From assembly GCA_963724385.1 (NCBI GenBank), contig CAVRUJ010000001.1:1364001-1428000 (forward strand): a stretch of DNA of 64,000 bases. Reading direction: 5' to 3'. Shown here in pieces: positions 24,887 through 33,883 of this stretch; within the stretch, counting starts at the first letter, position 1; each line of letters starts with the position of its first letter. Made by a program: the position numbers and the translations under genes. The notes beneath the pieces were generated by a model that made no database searches, was not told the DNA's origin, and was given only the letters and a program-made list of their open reading frames with translations. This DNA is from DASXQK01 sp963724385. GTDB lineage: Bacteria; Pseudomonadota; Alphaproteobacteria; Dongiales; Dongiaceae.

Positions 24887-26488
24887 TCAGGGTTGGGTCG
24901 TGGTCTGGTTGAGGGCCGACTGCGACGCCGGCAAGTCGCCCGCGGGCTCGGCGAGCGCCACGGCCTTGCCGTAAAGATTGGGCTGGGTGAGAAGGCGTAG
25001 CGCGACCTCAAGGTCGATGGCTCGCTCCGCCTTGTAGACGGGGCATCTGGCGCGCAGCCTGTCGAGGGCCTGGGTGTCCTCGGGCGAGACGCTGTCGCGC
25101 TCCGCGACGGGCAAAGGCGGGATCCGGCCGGCGCCGAGCTCGGCCATGATCTGGGTCGCGTCCAAGCTCTCGTCGTCGGTGCAGATGTTCGGCAGCACGC
25201 CTAGGTGATTGAGAGTGTAGCCGGACGGCGCGTGGAAGCGGGCCCAGGTCACCGTGAGCTCGCCCTTGTTGGGCATGGTGAACACGGTCTGCACCGTGCC
25301 CTTGCCGTATGAATTGCTGCCGACGACCACGGCCCGGCCATTGTCCTGCAGGGCGGCGGCAACGATCTCGGACGCCGAGGCCGAGCCGCCGTTGACAAGC
25401 ACCACCATCGGCAGGCCTTCGCTGATGTCCCCCGGCGTCGCCTCATAATATTGGCGGCTGTCGGGATGGCGGCCCTTGGTCGAGACGATGCCGCCGTGGT
25501 CGAGGAAGAGATCGGACATGGCCACGGCCTGATCCAGGAGCCCGCCGGGATTGCCCCTGAGGTCGAGGACGATGCCGCGCATATGCGGGCCGATCTCGTT
25601 GCGGGCATCCTGGAAGGCGCGCCGGAGGCTGTCAGCGGTGTCCAGATTGAAGCCATAGATCCGGAAATAGGCGATGTCGCCCTCGCGCCGATAACTCACG
25701 GTCTCCGGAATCACCAGCGCGCGGGTGATGGCCATGGTGAGAGGCGCCTGGACGCCCGTGCGGGCGACGGTCAAGACCACCCGGCTGTCCACCGGCCCGC
25801 GCAGCTTCTCCACCACCGACTGCTCGTCCATGGTTTTGGTCGGCGCCCCGTCGATGGTGGTGATGACGTCGTCCACATGCATGCCCGCGCGCTCGGCCGG
25901 GGTGTAGTGCACGACCGAGACGACGCGCACCACACCGTCCTCGACGGAGATCCTGACGCCGATGCCCCCGAAGCCTTCGCGCCGGGCCCGGTTTTCCTCG
26001 GCCTGCTGCCTTCCGGCATAGCGCGTGAAGGGATCGAGGCGGGCATCGACGCCGTTGAACACGGCCTGATAGATGGCTTCGCTGTCGGCCTTGGCCACTG
26101 CCGGGGAAATCTTGCGCGCTTCTTCCACGGCCCCGGTGGTCAGCACGGCCCAGTCGTCGGCGCCGAACCGGTCATTGACCACGTAGCTCGCGTCCGTCTT
26201 GCCGTCATAGACCAGCTCGACCTTGTCGGGGCTCCGGCTGACGGAAAGATTCTGGTCCATGGACGCCAGGGCCGAAAGCCCGCCCATGGTCAGATATCCC
26301 ATGTCCGGCTTCTGGATGTAGACCTGATCGATGTCCTCATAGCCGGCGACGAACATCTGCTCGTCCCGGTCATAGTTGCTGTTGGCGGCCAGGGGCGAGC
26401 TGGCAACGCTGCAGCCCGTGGCAGACAGGAACCCCAGCAGCGCCGGCAATAGGCGCAGCGAGACGGACGATCGATGGCTTAGGAACAT
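24887..26488 (-). CDS. S41 family carboxy-terminal processing peptidase, lipoprotein
   Basis: A 533-residue envelope protease. The N-terminus ends in LSATGC, an acceptable lipobox, so it is probably anchored at the membrane. A PDZ domain (about residues 175-260, GFGGIGVRIS to VDDVITTIDG) precedes the S41 catalytic domain with the Ser in NGGSASASE and Lys in NSYGKGTVQ, the Ser/Lys dyad of CtpA proteases. The tail (about 430-533) is not conserved. ATG 26488 is chosen because the signal sequence follows it. It is the first gene of a unit with the NUDIX gene. Confidence 0.88.
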   Translation of the reverse strand: MFLSHRSSVSLRLLPALLGFLSATGCSVASSPLAANSNYDRDEQMFVAGYEDIDQVYIQKPDMGYLTMGGLSALASMDQNLSVSRSPDKVELVYDGKTDASYVVNDRFGADDWAVLTTGAVEEARKISPAVAKADSEAIYQAVFNGVDARLDPFTRYAGRQQAEENRARREGFGGIGVRISVEDGVVRVVSVVHYTPAERAGMHVDDVITTIDGAPTKTMDEQSVVEKLRGPVDSRVVLTVARTGVQAPLTMAITRALVIPETVSYRREGDIAYFRIYGFNLDTADSLRRAFQDARNEIGPHMRGIVLDLRGNPGGLLDQAVAMSDLFLDHGGIVSTKGRHPDSRQYYEATPGDISEGLPMVVLVNGGSASASEIVAAALQDNGRAVVVGSNSYGKGTVQTVFTMPNKGELTVTWARFHAPSGYTLNHLGVLPNICTDDESLDATQIMAELGAGRIPPLPVAERDSVSPEDTQALDRLRARCPVYKAERAIDLEVALRLLTQPNLYGKAVALAEPAGDLPASQSALNQTTTQP

Positions 26489-26592
26489 CCGAGGCTCAAC
26501 CCTCGGCCGGCGGCAGGATTCCGGCCGACTCCTTATAGCCTCTATAGATATCAGAAATGATGAACGTGACCAGGGAAACACAGACCTAAGGC

Positions 26593-26643
26593 GGTGACTT
26601 TGTTGTGCTTTTGTCTCGCTGCTGCAACAAAGCCACAGTCACC
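26593..26643. repeat. inverted repeat overlapping the rnr stop codon
   Basis: GGTGACT (26593-26599) pairs with AGTCACC (26637-26643), and CTTTGTTG (26598-26605) pairs with CAACAAAG (26625-26632). The result is a long stem with a small internal bulge that includes the rnr stop codon. No T-run follows on the minus strand, so it may protect the 3' end or act as a factor-dependent terminator. Confidence 0.5.
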
Positions 26644-28918
26644 GGCGGCGGCGAGGTTCCCTTGCTTTCCGCGGATGCCGGTTCTTGGGCTTGAGATTGC
26701 TCGGCTTTTTAGCCGCACTCGGCTTTTTCATCGGGCGGGACGGCGCTTCTGCCGACATACCGTCCACGCCGCTCTCCACCAGTTCCAGAACCAGCCCGCC
26801 CGTGATGGGTTCTGCCTGAACGATCCTCGCCATGGCGCGCTCGCCAAGGCGATAGACCGCGCCCCAGCGCCGGCCGACCAGGCAATGGCGGGATTCGTCA
26901 TGGTCGTAGAAATCGTCGGGCAGGCTATTGATGGGCACCAACCCGTCGGCGCCTGTCTCGTCCAGCCGGACGAACAGCCCGAAGCGGGTGACCCCCGTGA
27001 CCCGGCCGGGAACGATTTCGCCGAGGCGCCCGGCGAGGAAGCCGGCAATGAAGCGATCGACCGCATCGCGCTCGGCCGCCGCGGCCCGGCGCTCGGTGGT
27101 GGAGATGTGCTGGCCCAAGGCTTCAAAGCCGTCGCCCGCGCCCGAGGGCAGCCCGCCGTCGCCCAGCCTGCAACCGGCGATGAGCGCGCGGTGGACCAGC
27201 AGGTCCGAATAGCGCCGGATCGGCGAGGTGAAGTGGCAATAGCGGGCCAGCGCCAAGCCGAAATGGCCCAGGTTGACTGGGCTGTAGACCGCCTGGGACT
27301 GGCTGCGCAGCACCAACTCGTGAACCATTTCGGCGAACGGGCTGCCCGAGGCCTGCTCCAGCAGACGCGTGAACATCTTCGGGCGGATGACCTGGCCGCG
27401 GGCGAGCAGGAGCCCGAGCGTGGCGACGAACTCGCGCAACGCTTCCACCTTGGCCGCGTCGGGCTGATCGTGGACGCGGTACATGCAAGGCTGGCGCGCG
27501 TGCTCCAGGGTTTCCGCGGCCGCGACATTGGCGGCGATCATGAATTCCTCGATCAGGCGATGGCTGTCGTGGCGGATCCGGGTGGCGATCGAAGTCACGT
27601 CCCCGGCGGCATTCAGCACTACGCGGCGCTCGGGCAGGTCGAGATCGAGGGTGCCGCGTTTGCGCCGGGCCGCGAGCAGGGCGGCAAAGGCGCCATACAG
27701 CGGCTTGATCGCGCTCGCCATGAGGGGCGCGGTGGTTTCGTCCGGCTCGCCGTCGGCCGCTGCCTGGACCTGGTTGTAGGTGAGCCGGGCGGCGGACCGC
27801 ATCAGGGCGCGGGTGAAGCGGTGGCGAAGCTTCTTGCCCTCGGCATCGATCACCATGCGCACGGCGAGGCAGCCGCGATCCTCCTTCGGCTTCAGCGAGC
27901 AGAGGCCGTTGGAAAGCGCCTCGGGCAGCATGGGCACGACCCGGTCGGGGAAATAGACCGAGTTGCCGCGCCAATAGGCAGCGCGGTCGAGGGCGTCGCC
28001 GGGCCGCACATAATGGGCGACGTCGGCAATCGCGACCGTGAGGACGAAGCCGCCCGGGTTCTTCGGGTCCTCGTCGGGCGCGGCATGGACGGCATCGTCG
28101 AAGTCGCGGGCATCCTCGCCGTCGATGGTGACCAGCGGGAGCTGGCGCAGGTCGCTCCGCCCGGAAAGCCCGACCGGCTCGGCCGCCGCGGCCAGCGCCT
28201 CGGCTTCGGCGTCGAAGACATTGGGAATGTCATGCTCATGGATGGCGAGCAGGCTCGCCGACCGGCTGCCGGCGTGATGGCCCAGGCGCTCGACGATGCG
28301 GGCCTGGGGCAATCCCAGCTGCCGGCCCGGCAATGCCTGGGCCAGCACGATCTCTCCCGGCCGCGCGCCCGCGGCATTGGCGGGGGCGACGCGGAATTCG
28401 TTGCGGGCGCGTTTTCCCGCCGGCCGGATCCGCCCTGTCCCGTCGCCAGCGCGCTCGTAGACGCCGACGATCCGCGCCGGCACGGCGGGCAGACGCCGGA
28501 TGACCTTGGCCTCATAGCTCTCGGCGTCGAGCCTGCGAAGCCGGGCCAGCACCCGGTCGCCGCGGGCGAGGGCCGGCTTCGCCATCCGGTCGGGCAGCAG
28601 GAAGATGCGGGGTGCCGCACCTTCGCCCTGGGCGGGAGCGGCCAGAAGCTCGCCGTCGGCGTCGGGACCCAGCACGTCGAGCACGCTCACCTCGGGCAGG
28701 CTGCCGGGCCTTGCCATGCGCCGATGGCGCCCGCGGTCGATCTCGCCCGCCTGCTCCATCTCCTTCAGCATCGCCTTGAGCGGAATCCGCTCGGCCCCCT
28801 TGATGCCGAAGGCCCGCGCGATCTCGCGCTTGCCCACCGGCACTTCGGAACCACGGATGAATTCGAGAATCTGCTGGCGGGTGGGGAGCCGGTCCCCCTT
28901 GCCGTGCCGCCCCGCCAT
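26639..28918 (-). CDS. rnr: ribonuclease R
   Basis: A 759-residue processive 3'-5' exoribonuclease of the RNB family, which degrades structured RNA. Order of parts: N-terminal helix-turn-helix (about 10-65), cold-shock domains, the RNB catalytic core beginning TIDGEDARDFDDAVHA with the catalytic Asp cluster, and a C-terminal S1 domain (GRVTGVTRFGLFVRLDETGADG) with a Lys/Arg-rich tail. ATG 28918 shares a base with the cupin stop (TGATG), so topA, the cupin gene and rnr form a coupled operon. Confidence 0.96.
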   Translation of the reverse strand: MAGRHGKGDRLPTRQQILEFIRGSEVPVGKREIARAFGIKGAERIPLKAMLKEMEQAGEIDRGRHRRMARPGSLPEVSVLDVLGPDADGELLAAPAQGEGAAPRIFLLPDRMAKPALARGDRVLARLRRLDAESYEAKVIRRLPAVPARIVGVYERAGDGTGRIRPAGKRARNEFRVAPANAAGARPGEIVLAQALPGRQLGLPQARIVERLGHHAGSRSASLLAIHEHDIPNVFDAEAEALAAAAEPVGLSGRSDLRQLPLVTIDGEDARDFDDAVHAAPDEDPKNPGGFVLTVAIADVAHYVRPGDALDRAAYWRGNSVYFPDRVVPMLPEALSNGLCSLKPKEDRGCLAVRMVIDAEGKKLRHRFTRALMRSAARLTYNQVQAAADGEPDETTAPLMASAIKPLYGAFAALLAARRKRGTLDLDLPERRVVLNAAGDVTSIATRIRHDSHRLIEEFMIAANVAAAETLEHARQPCMYRVHDQPDAAKVEALREFVATLGLLLARGQVIRPKMFTRLLEQASGSPFAEMVHELVLRSQSQAVYSPVNLGHFGLALARYCHFTSPIRRYSDLLVHRALIAGCRLGDGGLPSGAGDGFEALGQHISTTERRAAAAERDAVDRFIAGFLAGRLGEIVPGRVTGVTRFGLFVRLDETGADGLVPINSLPDDFYDHDESRHCLVGRRWGAVYRLGERAMARIVQAEPITGGLVLELVESGVDGMSAEAPSRPMKKPSAAKKPSNLKPKNRHPRKAREPRRRR

Positions 28919-29229
28919 CAACCGGCCGGTGTTTTGAATTCGACCTCGACGAAGACGAATTCGTAGTCGTTGGCGTTGATCACGTCATGCTCGACGCCGA
29001 TGGGGCGATAGTAGGACCGGCCGGCGGTCAGGCTGGCGAAATGGGTTTCCTTGCCGTCCTCGAGCTGCAGGCGACCGGTCGTCATGGGCACCACGACGTA
29101 GTCATAGGCATGGCGGTGCCAGCCGGTGGCCGCTCCCGGTGAGAAGCGCCATTCGGTGACCTTCACCCGCGGGTTCTCGACCTGAACCGTGGCCAGCGCC
29201 ATCGGCCGCTTCGATGTCTTCTCGCTCAT
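28918..29229 (-). CDS. small cupin-domain protein
   Basis: A 103-residue single-domain cupin. Metal-ligand motifs are visible: GWHRHAYDYVVVP with the HxH pair, and the second motif GVEHDVINAN. Small cupins bind a metal and a small molecule or act as isomerases or dioxygenases; nothing here fixes the function. It is placed between topA and rnr with four-base and three-base overlaps. That position is tight enough to suggest shared expression rather than a shared task. Confidence 0.85.
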   Translation of the reverse strand: MSEKTSKRPMALATVQVENPRVKVTEWRFSPGAATGWHRHAYDYVVVPMTTGRLQLEDGKETHFASLTAGRSYYRPIGVEHDVINANDYEFVFVEVEFKTPAG

Positions 29230-31856
29230 GCTTCCGCCTTCTTGCGTTTGTTGGCCGGCTTGGCTTTCGCCTTGGGCGCGCTCGCCTTAGCCGCCGCTTG
29301 AGGTCTTGCTCCGGTCTTCCGCCTTGCCGGGCGCTTGGCGGGGCCCTTGGCTGCGCGCTCGTCGAGCAAGTCCACGGCTTGGTCCAGGGTCACGGTCTCG
29401 GGCGTCATGGTCTTGGGCAAGGTCGCGTTCAGCTTCCCGTGCTTCACATAGGGGCCGTAGCGCCCGGCGTGAAGGGTGACCGGTTGCTTGTCCGCAGGAT
29501 GCTCGCCCAGGATTTTTCCGGGGGCACCACCGCCGCGCCGGCCCGCGCCTTTCGGTTCGGCGAGCAAGGCGACCGCACGGTTGAGGCCGATCGCGAGCAC
29601 GTCGTCATCCTTGGGAAGCGACTTGAAGACCTTGCCATGCTTCAGATAGGGACCGAAGCGGCCGATGCCGGCGGTGATCGCCTCGCCATCCTCGGGATGG
29701 CGGCCGACTTCGCGCGGCAGCGAGAGAAGCGCCAGCGCCTTCGGCAGGTCGACATCGGCAGGCGCGAGCCCGGGCGGGAGCGAAACGCGCTTGGGTTTTT
29801 CGGCACCCTTGCCGCCGCCGCTCTCGCCGAGCTGCACGTAGTTGCCATAGGGGCCCTTGCGCAGGCTGACCGCAAAGCCGCTCGCCGGATCCTGGCCCAG
29901 CGCCTTCGGCCCGGTGTCGGCTTCGCCGCCCTCGCCGTTCTCGATGCCCAGCCTTCGGGTGAAGCGGCATTCCGGATAGTTTGAGCAGCCGACGAAGGCG
30001 CCGAACTTGCCGAGCTTGAGGCTGAGCCTCCCCTTGCCGCAAACCGGGCAGAGGCGAGGATCCGTGCCGTTGACGCTCTCGGGAAAGAAATGGGGGCCGA
30101 GGGCCGCGTCGAGCGCATCGATCACCTGGCTGATGCGCAGATCCTTGGTGCCGGCCACGGCCTGGCTGAAATCGGCCCAGAACTGCTTCAGCACCGTGCG
30201 CCAATCGACGCGGCCGCCGGAAATGTCGTCGAGCTGCTCCTCGAGGTCGGCGGTGAAGCCGTATTCGACGTAACGGCGGAAGAACTCGGTGAGGAAGGTC
30301 GTGACGAGGCGCCCGCGATCCTCGGGATAGAAGCGCCGGCGGTCGAGCCGGACATATTTGCGGTCCTGGAGCACCTGGATGATCGAGGCGTAGGTGGATG
30401 GCCGGCCGATGCCGAGCTCTTCCAGCCGCTTCACCAGGCTCGCCTCGGAATAGCGGGGCGGGGGTTGGGTGAAATGCTGCTCCGGCTTGGTCTCCTTGTG
30501 GGTGACCGGCTGCTCGGGTTTCAGGTCGGGCAGGCGCCCTTCGCCTTCCTCGTCCTCGGCCGGATCGTCCCGGTCCTCCTGGTAGAGGGTGAGGAAGCCA
30601 TCGAACTTCAACACCGAGCCGGTGGCGCGCAGCACCACCCCACGGCCGGCCACGTCGGCCGTGGTCTGGTCGAGCTCCGCGCTTTCCATCTGGCTTGCCA
30701 CCGTGCGCTTCCAGATCAGCTCGTAGAGTCGCCGCTCGTCGGCGTCGAGATGGCGGGCCACCTGGCCGGGCCGGCGGAAGAGATCGGTCGGTCGGATCGC
30801 CTCATGGGCTTCCTGGGCGTTCTTGGCCTTGGTCGCGTAGAAGCGCGGCTTCTCCGGCAGGTAACGATCGCCATGATCGGCGGCGATGAGGCGCCGGCTG
30901 GCGGCGATGGCCTCGCCCGAAAGCTGCACCGAATCCGTGCGCATGTAGGTGATGAGGCCGACGGTCTCGCCCTCGAGCGTCACTCCTTCGTAGAGCCGCT
31001 GGGCGATGCGCATGGTGTGGCTGGCGCCGAAGCCGAGCTTGCGCGAGGCCTCCTGCTGCAAGGTCGAGGTGGTGAAGGGCGGGAAGGGGTTGCGCTTGAC
31101 GGTCTTGCGCTCGACCGCGGCGACCCTGAAGGGTGCGCCATTGGCGATCCTGGCGACCGCGGCCTTGGCCGCCGCCTCATCCGGCAGGTCGAACTTCTCC
31201 AGCTTGCGCCCGTCGAGGTGGGTGAGCCTGGCGGTGAAAAGGGCGCCGTCCTCGGTGGCGAAGACCGCGGCGACGGACCAATACTCCCGCGCCTTGAAGG
31301 CCTCGATCTCCTGCTCGCGCTCGCAGATGAGGCGCAGCGCCACCGATTGCACGCGGCCCGCGGATTTGCTGCCCGGGAGCTTGCGCCACAGCACCGGCGA
31401 AAGCGTGAAGCCGACGAGGTAGTCGAGAGCCCGGCGCGCGAGATAGGCGTCGACGAGCTCGCGGTTGAGCTGGCGCGGATGGGCCATGGCGTCGAGCACG
31501 GCCGACTTGGTCACCTCGTTGAAAACGACCCGGGCGACCTGCTTGCCATCCAGGGCATGGCGGCGTTTCAGCTCCTCGCTGATATGCCAGGAGATCGCCT
31601 CGCCCTCCCGGTCCGGGTCGGTGGCGAGGATCAATTGGTCCGCGGACTTCATGGCCTGGGCGATGGCCTTGAGCCTGGTCTCGGCCTTGCCGTCCACCTC
31701 CCAGCTCATGGCGAAGTCTTCCTCGGGCCTGACCGAGCCGTCCTTGGCCGGCAGGTCGCGGACATGGCCGAAGCTCGCCAGCACGGTGTAACCGGGGCCC
31801 AGGTACTTGTTGATGGTTTTCGCCTTGGCGGGCGATTCGACGACGACGACGTTCAT
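29226..31856 (-). CDS. topA: DNA topoisomerase I
   Basis: An 876-residue type IA topoisomerase that relaxes negative supercoils. The Toprim domain opens with VVVESPAKAKTINKYLG and contains ATDPDREGEAISWH. The active-site Tyr is in GLITYMRTDSVQLSG. A zinc-finger repeat follows (CPVCGKGRLSLK, then GCSNYPEC), then several zinc-free C-terminal repeats with GRYGPYVKHGK, and a Lys/Ala-rich basic tail (last 45 residues) that probably binds DNA. It is the first gene of the topA-cupin-rnr operon. Confidence 0.97.
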   Translation of the reverse strand: MNVVVVESPAKAKTINKYLGPGYTVLASFGHVRDLPAKDGSVRPEEDFAMSWEVDGKAETRLKAIAQAMKSADQLILATDPDREGEAISWHISEELKRRHALDGKQVARVVFNEVTKSAVLDAMAHPRQLNRELVDAYLARRALDYLVGFTLSPVLWRKLPGSKSAGRVQSVALRLICEREQEIEAFKAREYWSVAAVFATEDGALFTARLTHLDGRKLEKFDLPDEAAAKAAVARIANGAPFRVAAVERKTVKRNPFPPFTTSTLQQEASRKLGFGASHTMRIAQRLYEGVTLEGETVGLITYMRTDSVQLSGEAIAASRRLIAADHGDRYLPEKPRFYATKAKNAQEAHEAIRPTDLFRRPGQVARHLDADERRLYELIWKRTVASQMESAELDQTTADVAGRGVVLRATGSVLKFDGFLTLYQEDRDDPAEDEEGEGRLPDLKPEQPVTHKETKPEQHFTQPPPRYSEASLVKRLEELGIGRPSTYASIIQVLQDRKYVRLDRRRFYPEDRGRLVTTFLTEFFRRYVEYGFTADLEEQLDDISGGRVDWRTVLKQFWADFSQAVAGTKDLRISQVIDALDAALGPHFFPESVNGTDPRLCPVCGKGRLSLKLGKFGAFVGCSNYPECRFTRRLGIENGEGGEADTGPKALGQDPASGFAVSLRKGPYGNYVQLGESGGGKGAEKPKRVSLPPGLAPADVDLPKALALLSLPREVGRHPEDGEAITAGIGRFGPYLKHGKVFKSLPKDDDVLAIGLNRAVALLAEPKGAGRRGGGAPGKILGEHPADKQPVTLHAGRYGPYVKHGKLNATLPKTMTPETVTLDQAVDLLDERAAKGPAKRPARRKTGARPQAAAKASAPKAKAKPANKRKKAEA

Positions 31857-31887
31857 CGGGCGGCTGTTGCTTTCGTTAGTCCTCGGT

Positions 31888-31909
31888 GGCAGCCCTCTGC
31901 CGGGCTGCC
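31888..31909. terminator. hairpin between dprA and topA
   Basis: GGCAGCCC and GGGCTGCC form an eight-pair stem around TCTGCC, between the end of dprA and the start of topA on the same strand. There is no T-run, so it is a weak terminator candidate or a leader structure of topA. Confidence 0.35.
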
Positions 31910-31922
31910 GACCGGCTGGCGG

Positions 31923-33065
31923 TCAATCGCCGCCGGCCGAGGCCAGCAGCGAAACGCGGTTGCCTGGATGCCACTGCAGACGGCCGGCAAGCTCCAGTTC
32001 CAGCAGGGTCATCCTGAGAAAGGGGGGAGACAATTGACACTGCCGGCCCAGTTCGTCAACCGGCACGGGGCTGGGCCCCAGCCGGCGCTCAACCTCGGAA
32101 ATGGCAGAAACTGGCAATTCTTCCAATGTGTTAGATTCCTCCGGCCCCTCGACATGAAGAATTGGCGTGGGCGCCTCGAATGGGCCCGGAGGCGGGCCGA
32201 AACCCGAAAGCTGCTCGTTAACGTCAGCCGCCGACTCCACCAGGATGGCGCCCTGGCGGATCAGCTGATTGCCGCCTCGGCAGCGTTCGTCGAGGGGAGA
32301 GCCGGGCACGGCCATGACTTCCCGACCCTGTTCGCCGGCGAGCCGGGCGGTGATGAGGGAGCCCGATTTGACCGCCGCTTCGATGACCACCGCGCCGGCC
32401 GATAGCCCGGCGACGATCCGGTTGCGCCGCGGGAAATGCCGAGCCTGGGGCATCCGGCCCAGCGCCAGCTCGGCGACGAGAAGCCCCTCGACTATGATCT
32501 TACGGTAGAGCGCCTCGCTCTCGGGCGGATAGGGCTTGTCGATGCCGCCGGCGAGCACGGCGATGGTGCCGCCTGCGAGCGCTCCAGCATGGGCCGAGGA
32601 ATCGATCCCCCGGGCAAGACCGGAAACGACGACCCAACCCAAGCCTGTGAGCTCGCGCGCCATGGTCTCGGCGATGAGCCGGCCATTGGCCGACGCGTTG
32701 CGCGCACCCACCAGCGCGACGGCTCTTCGCGCCAAGAGCTCGCTGCGGCCGATGAGGGAGAGGACCGACGGCGCATCGTCGATGGCGGCAAGCAGAGCGG
32801 GATATCCGGGCTCGCCCAGCACGACGAGCCGGCCGCCCAGCTTTGCCAGGCCGGCGAGCTCCCGCTCGGCGGTCGCTGCCGGGCAGATGGCCAGTGGGCG
32901 CGCGCGCCCGCCGCGCTTGGCGAGCTCGGGCAGGGCCGTAAGCGCCGCCTCCGCGGTGCCGAAACGCGACAGGAGCTGGCGAAAGGTGACGGGTCCGACG
33001 TTCTCGCTGCGGGCAAGGCGCAGCGCGGCCAGTCTTTCGTGCTCGCTGAGGTTGGGACCGGGCAT
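31923..33065 (-). CDS. dprA: DNA processing protein DprA
   Basis: A 380-residue DprA/Smf protein, which loads RecA on incoming single-stranded DNA during transformation. A SAM-like N-terminal helix region (about 1-70) is followed by the Rossmann-like core with VALVGARNASANG, SGLARGIDSSAH, GGIDKPYPPE and FPRRNRIVAGLS, and a C-terminal winged-helix region (about 315-375). ATG 33065 is chosen over the GTG-like upstream extension because the conserved part starts at SEHERLAALRL; no strong ribosome site was seen. Confidence 0.93.
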   Translation of the reverse strand: MPGPNLSEHERLAALRLARSENVGPVTFRQLLSRFGTAEAALTALPELAKRGGRARPLAICPAATAERELAGLAKLGGRLVVLGEPGYPALLAAIDDAPSVLSLIGRSELLARRAVALVGARNASANGRLIAETMARELTGLGWVVVSGLARGIDSSAHAGALAGGTIAVLAGGIDKPYPPESEALYRKIIVEGLLVAELALGRMPQARHFPRRNRIVAGLSAGAVVIEAAVKSGSLITARLAGEQGREVMAVPGSPLDERCRGGNQLIRQGAILVESAADVNEQLSGFGPPPGPFEAPTPILHVEGPEESNTLEELPVSAISEVERRLGPSPVPVDELGRQCQLSPPFLRMTLLELELAGRLQWHPGNRVSLLASAGGD

Positions 33066-33131
33066 CAGGTGAGGATGGCAAGACGGCGAATAACTGTCAA
33101 CTATGTCTATCGAAAGTTGTGGCACGCCTTA

Positions 33132-33752
33132 TCACGTCGGCTTGCTGAGCTGGATCTTGGATTCCTTGCCGGCCAACAGGCGCCGGATGTTCTGCCAGTG
33201 ACGCAGCCACACCAGGACCGCGATGAAGATGGCGACCTGCTTCAATTGGCGGGTCGAGAGGAAATAGGCCGCGACCGGCGCCGAGGCGAAGGCGAGCAGC
33301 GCCGCCAGCGATGAATAGCGGGCGAGGAAGGCGACCAGAAGCCAGACGGCGCAGGCGATGAGGCCAACCAGGAAATTGAGGCCGAGCAGGACGCCGAGCC
33401 CCGTCGCGACACCCTTGCCGCCCTTGAAGCCGAGCCAGACCGGGAAGAGGTGGCCGAAGAAGGCGGCGAAGCCGGCGATGACCGCCATGTCGGGGCCCCA
33501 ATGCTGGCCGATCAGCACGGCCGCCGTGCCCTTGCCGCCATCGAGCAACACGGTTGCCGCCGCCAGTCCCTTGCGGCCGGTGCGCAGCACATTGGTGGCG
33601 CCGATGTTGCCCGAGCCGATCTTGCGGATGTCGCCGAGGCCCGCGATGCGGGTCAGCAGCAGGCCGAAGGGAACCGACCCCAGGAGATATCCCAGCAGCG
33701 CCCCCAGATAGTAGGGCCAAGTGTATTGAAAGTCTCCGAGCAGCTGGGGCAT
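33132..33752 (-). CDS. plsY: glycerol-3-phosphate acyltransferase PlsY
   Basis: A 206-residue five-helix membrane enzyme that moves an acyl group from acyl-phosphate to glycerol-3-phosphate, the first step of phospholipid synthesis. The three signature loops are visible: LLGSVPFG, KIGSGNIGATNVLR and LGFKGGKGVATGLG. Length is normal. It is upstream of dprA on the same strand (66 bases), an arrangement common in alphaproteobacteria (pyrB-pyrC-plsY-dprA-topA). Confidence 0.96.
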   Translation of the reverse strand: MPQLLGDFQYTWPYYLGALLGYLLGSVPFGLLLTRIAGLGDIRKIGSGNIGATNVLRTGRKGLAAATVLLDGGKGTAAVLIGQHWGPDMAVIAGFAAFFGHLFPVWLGFKGGKGVATGLGVLLGLNFLVGLIACAVWLLVAFLARYSSLAALLAFASAPVAAYFLSTRQLKQVAIFIAVLVWLRHWQNIRRLLAGKESKIQLSKPT

Positions 33753-33780
33753 GGGTTAGCGGATCGGCCATTTCGTTCTC

Positions 33781-33860
33781 GTCATGCCCGCGAAAGCGGG
33801 CATCCATCGAGCGACAGCGCGTTCCTGGCTCATGGATTCCCGCTTGCGCGGGAATGACGA
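33781..33860. repeat. palindromic intergenic repeat between plsY and pyrC'
   Basis: The element begins GTCATGCCCGCGAAAGCGGG and ends CCCGCTTGCGCGGGAATGAC. The outer arms (GTCAT...ATGAC, ATCCA...TGGAT) are inverted copies, and each arm contains its own small hairpin (CCCGC/GCGGG). This is the widespread alphaproteobacterial intergenic palindrome. It occupies most of the plsY-pyrC' gap and could affect mRNA processing of the operon. Confidence 0.75.
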
Positions 33861-33883
33861 TGGTGAGGGGACTGGCGTGCGAT

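Noticed and set aside
33779..33880. Palindromic element as a CRISPR-like repeat
   Set aside because: Only one copy with two inverted arms; no direct repeats or spacers.
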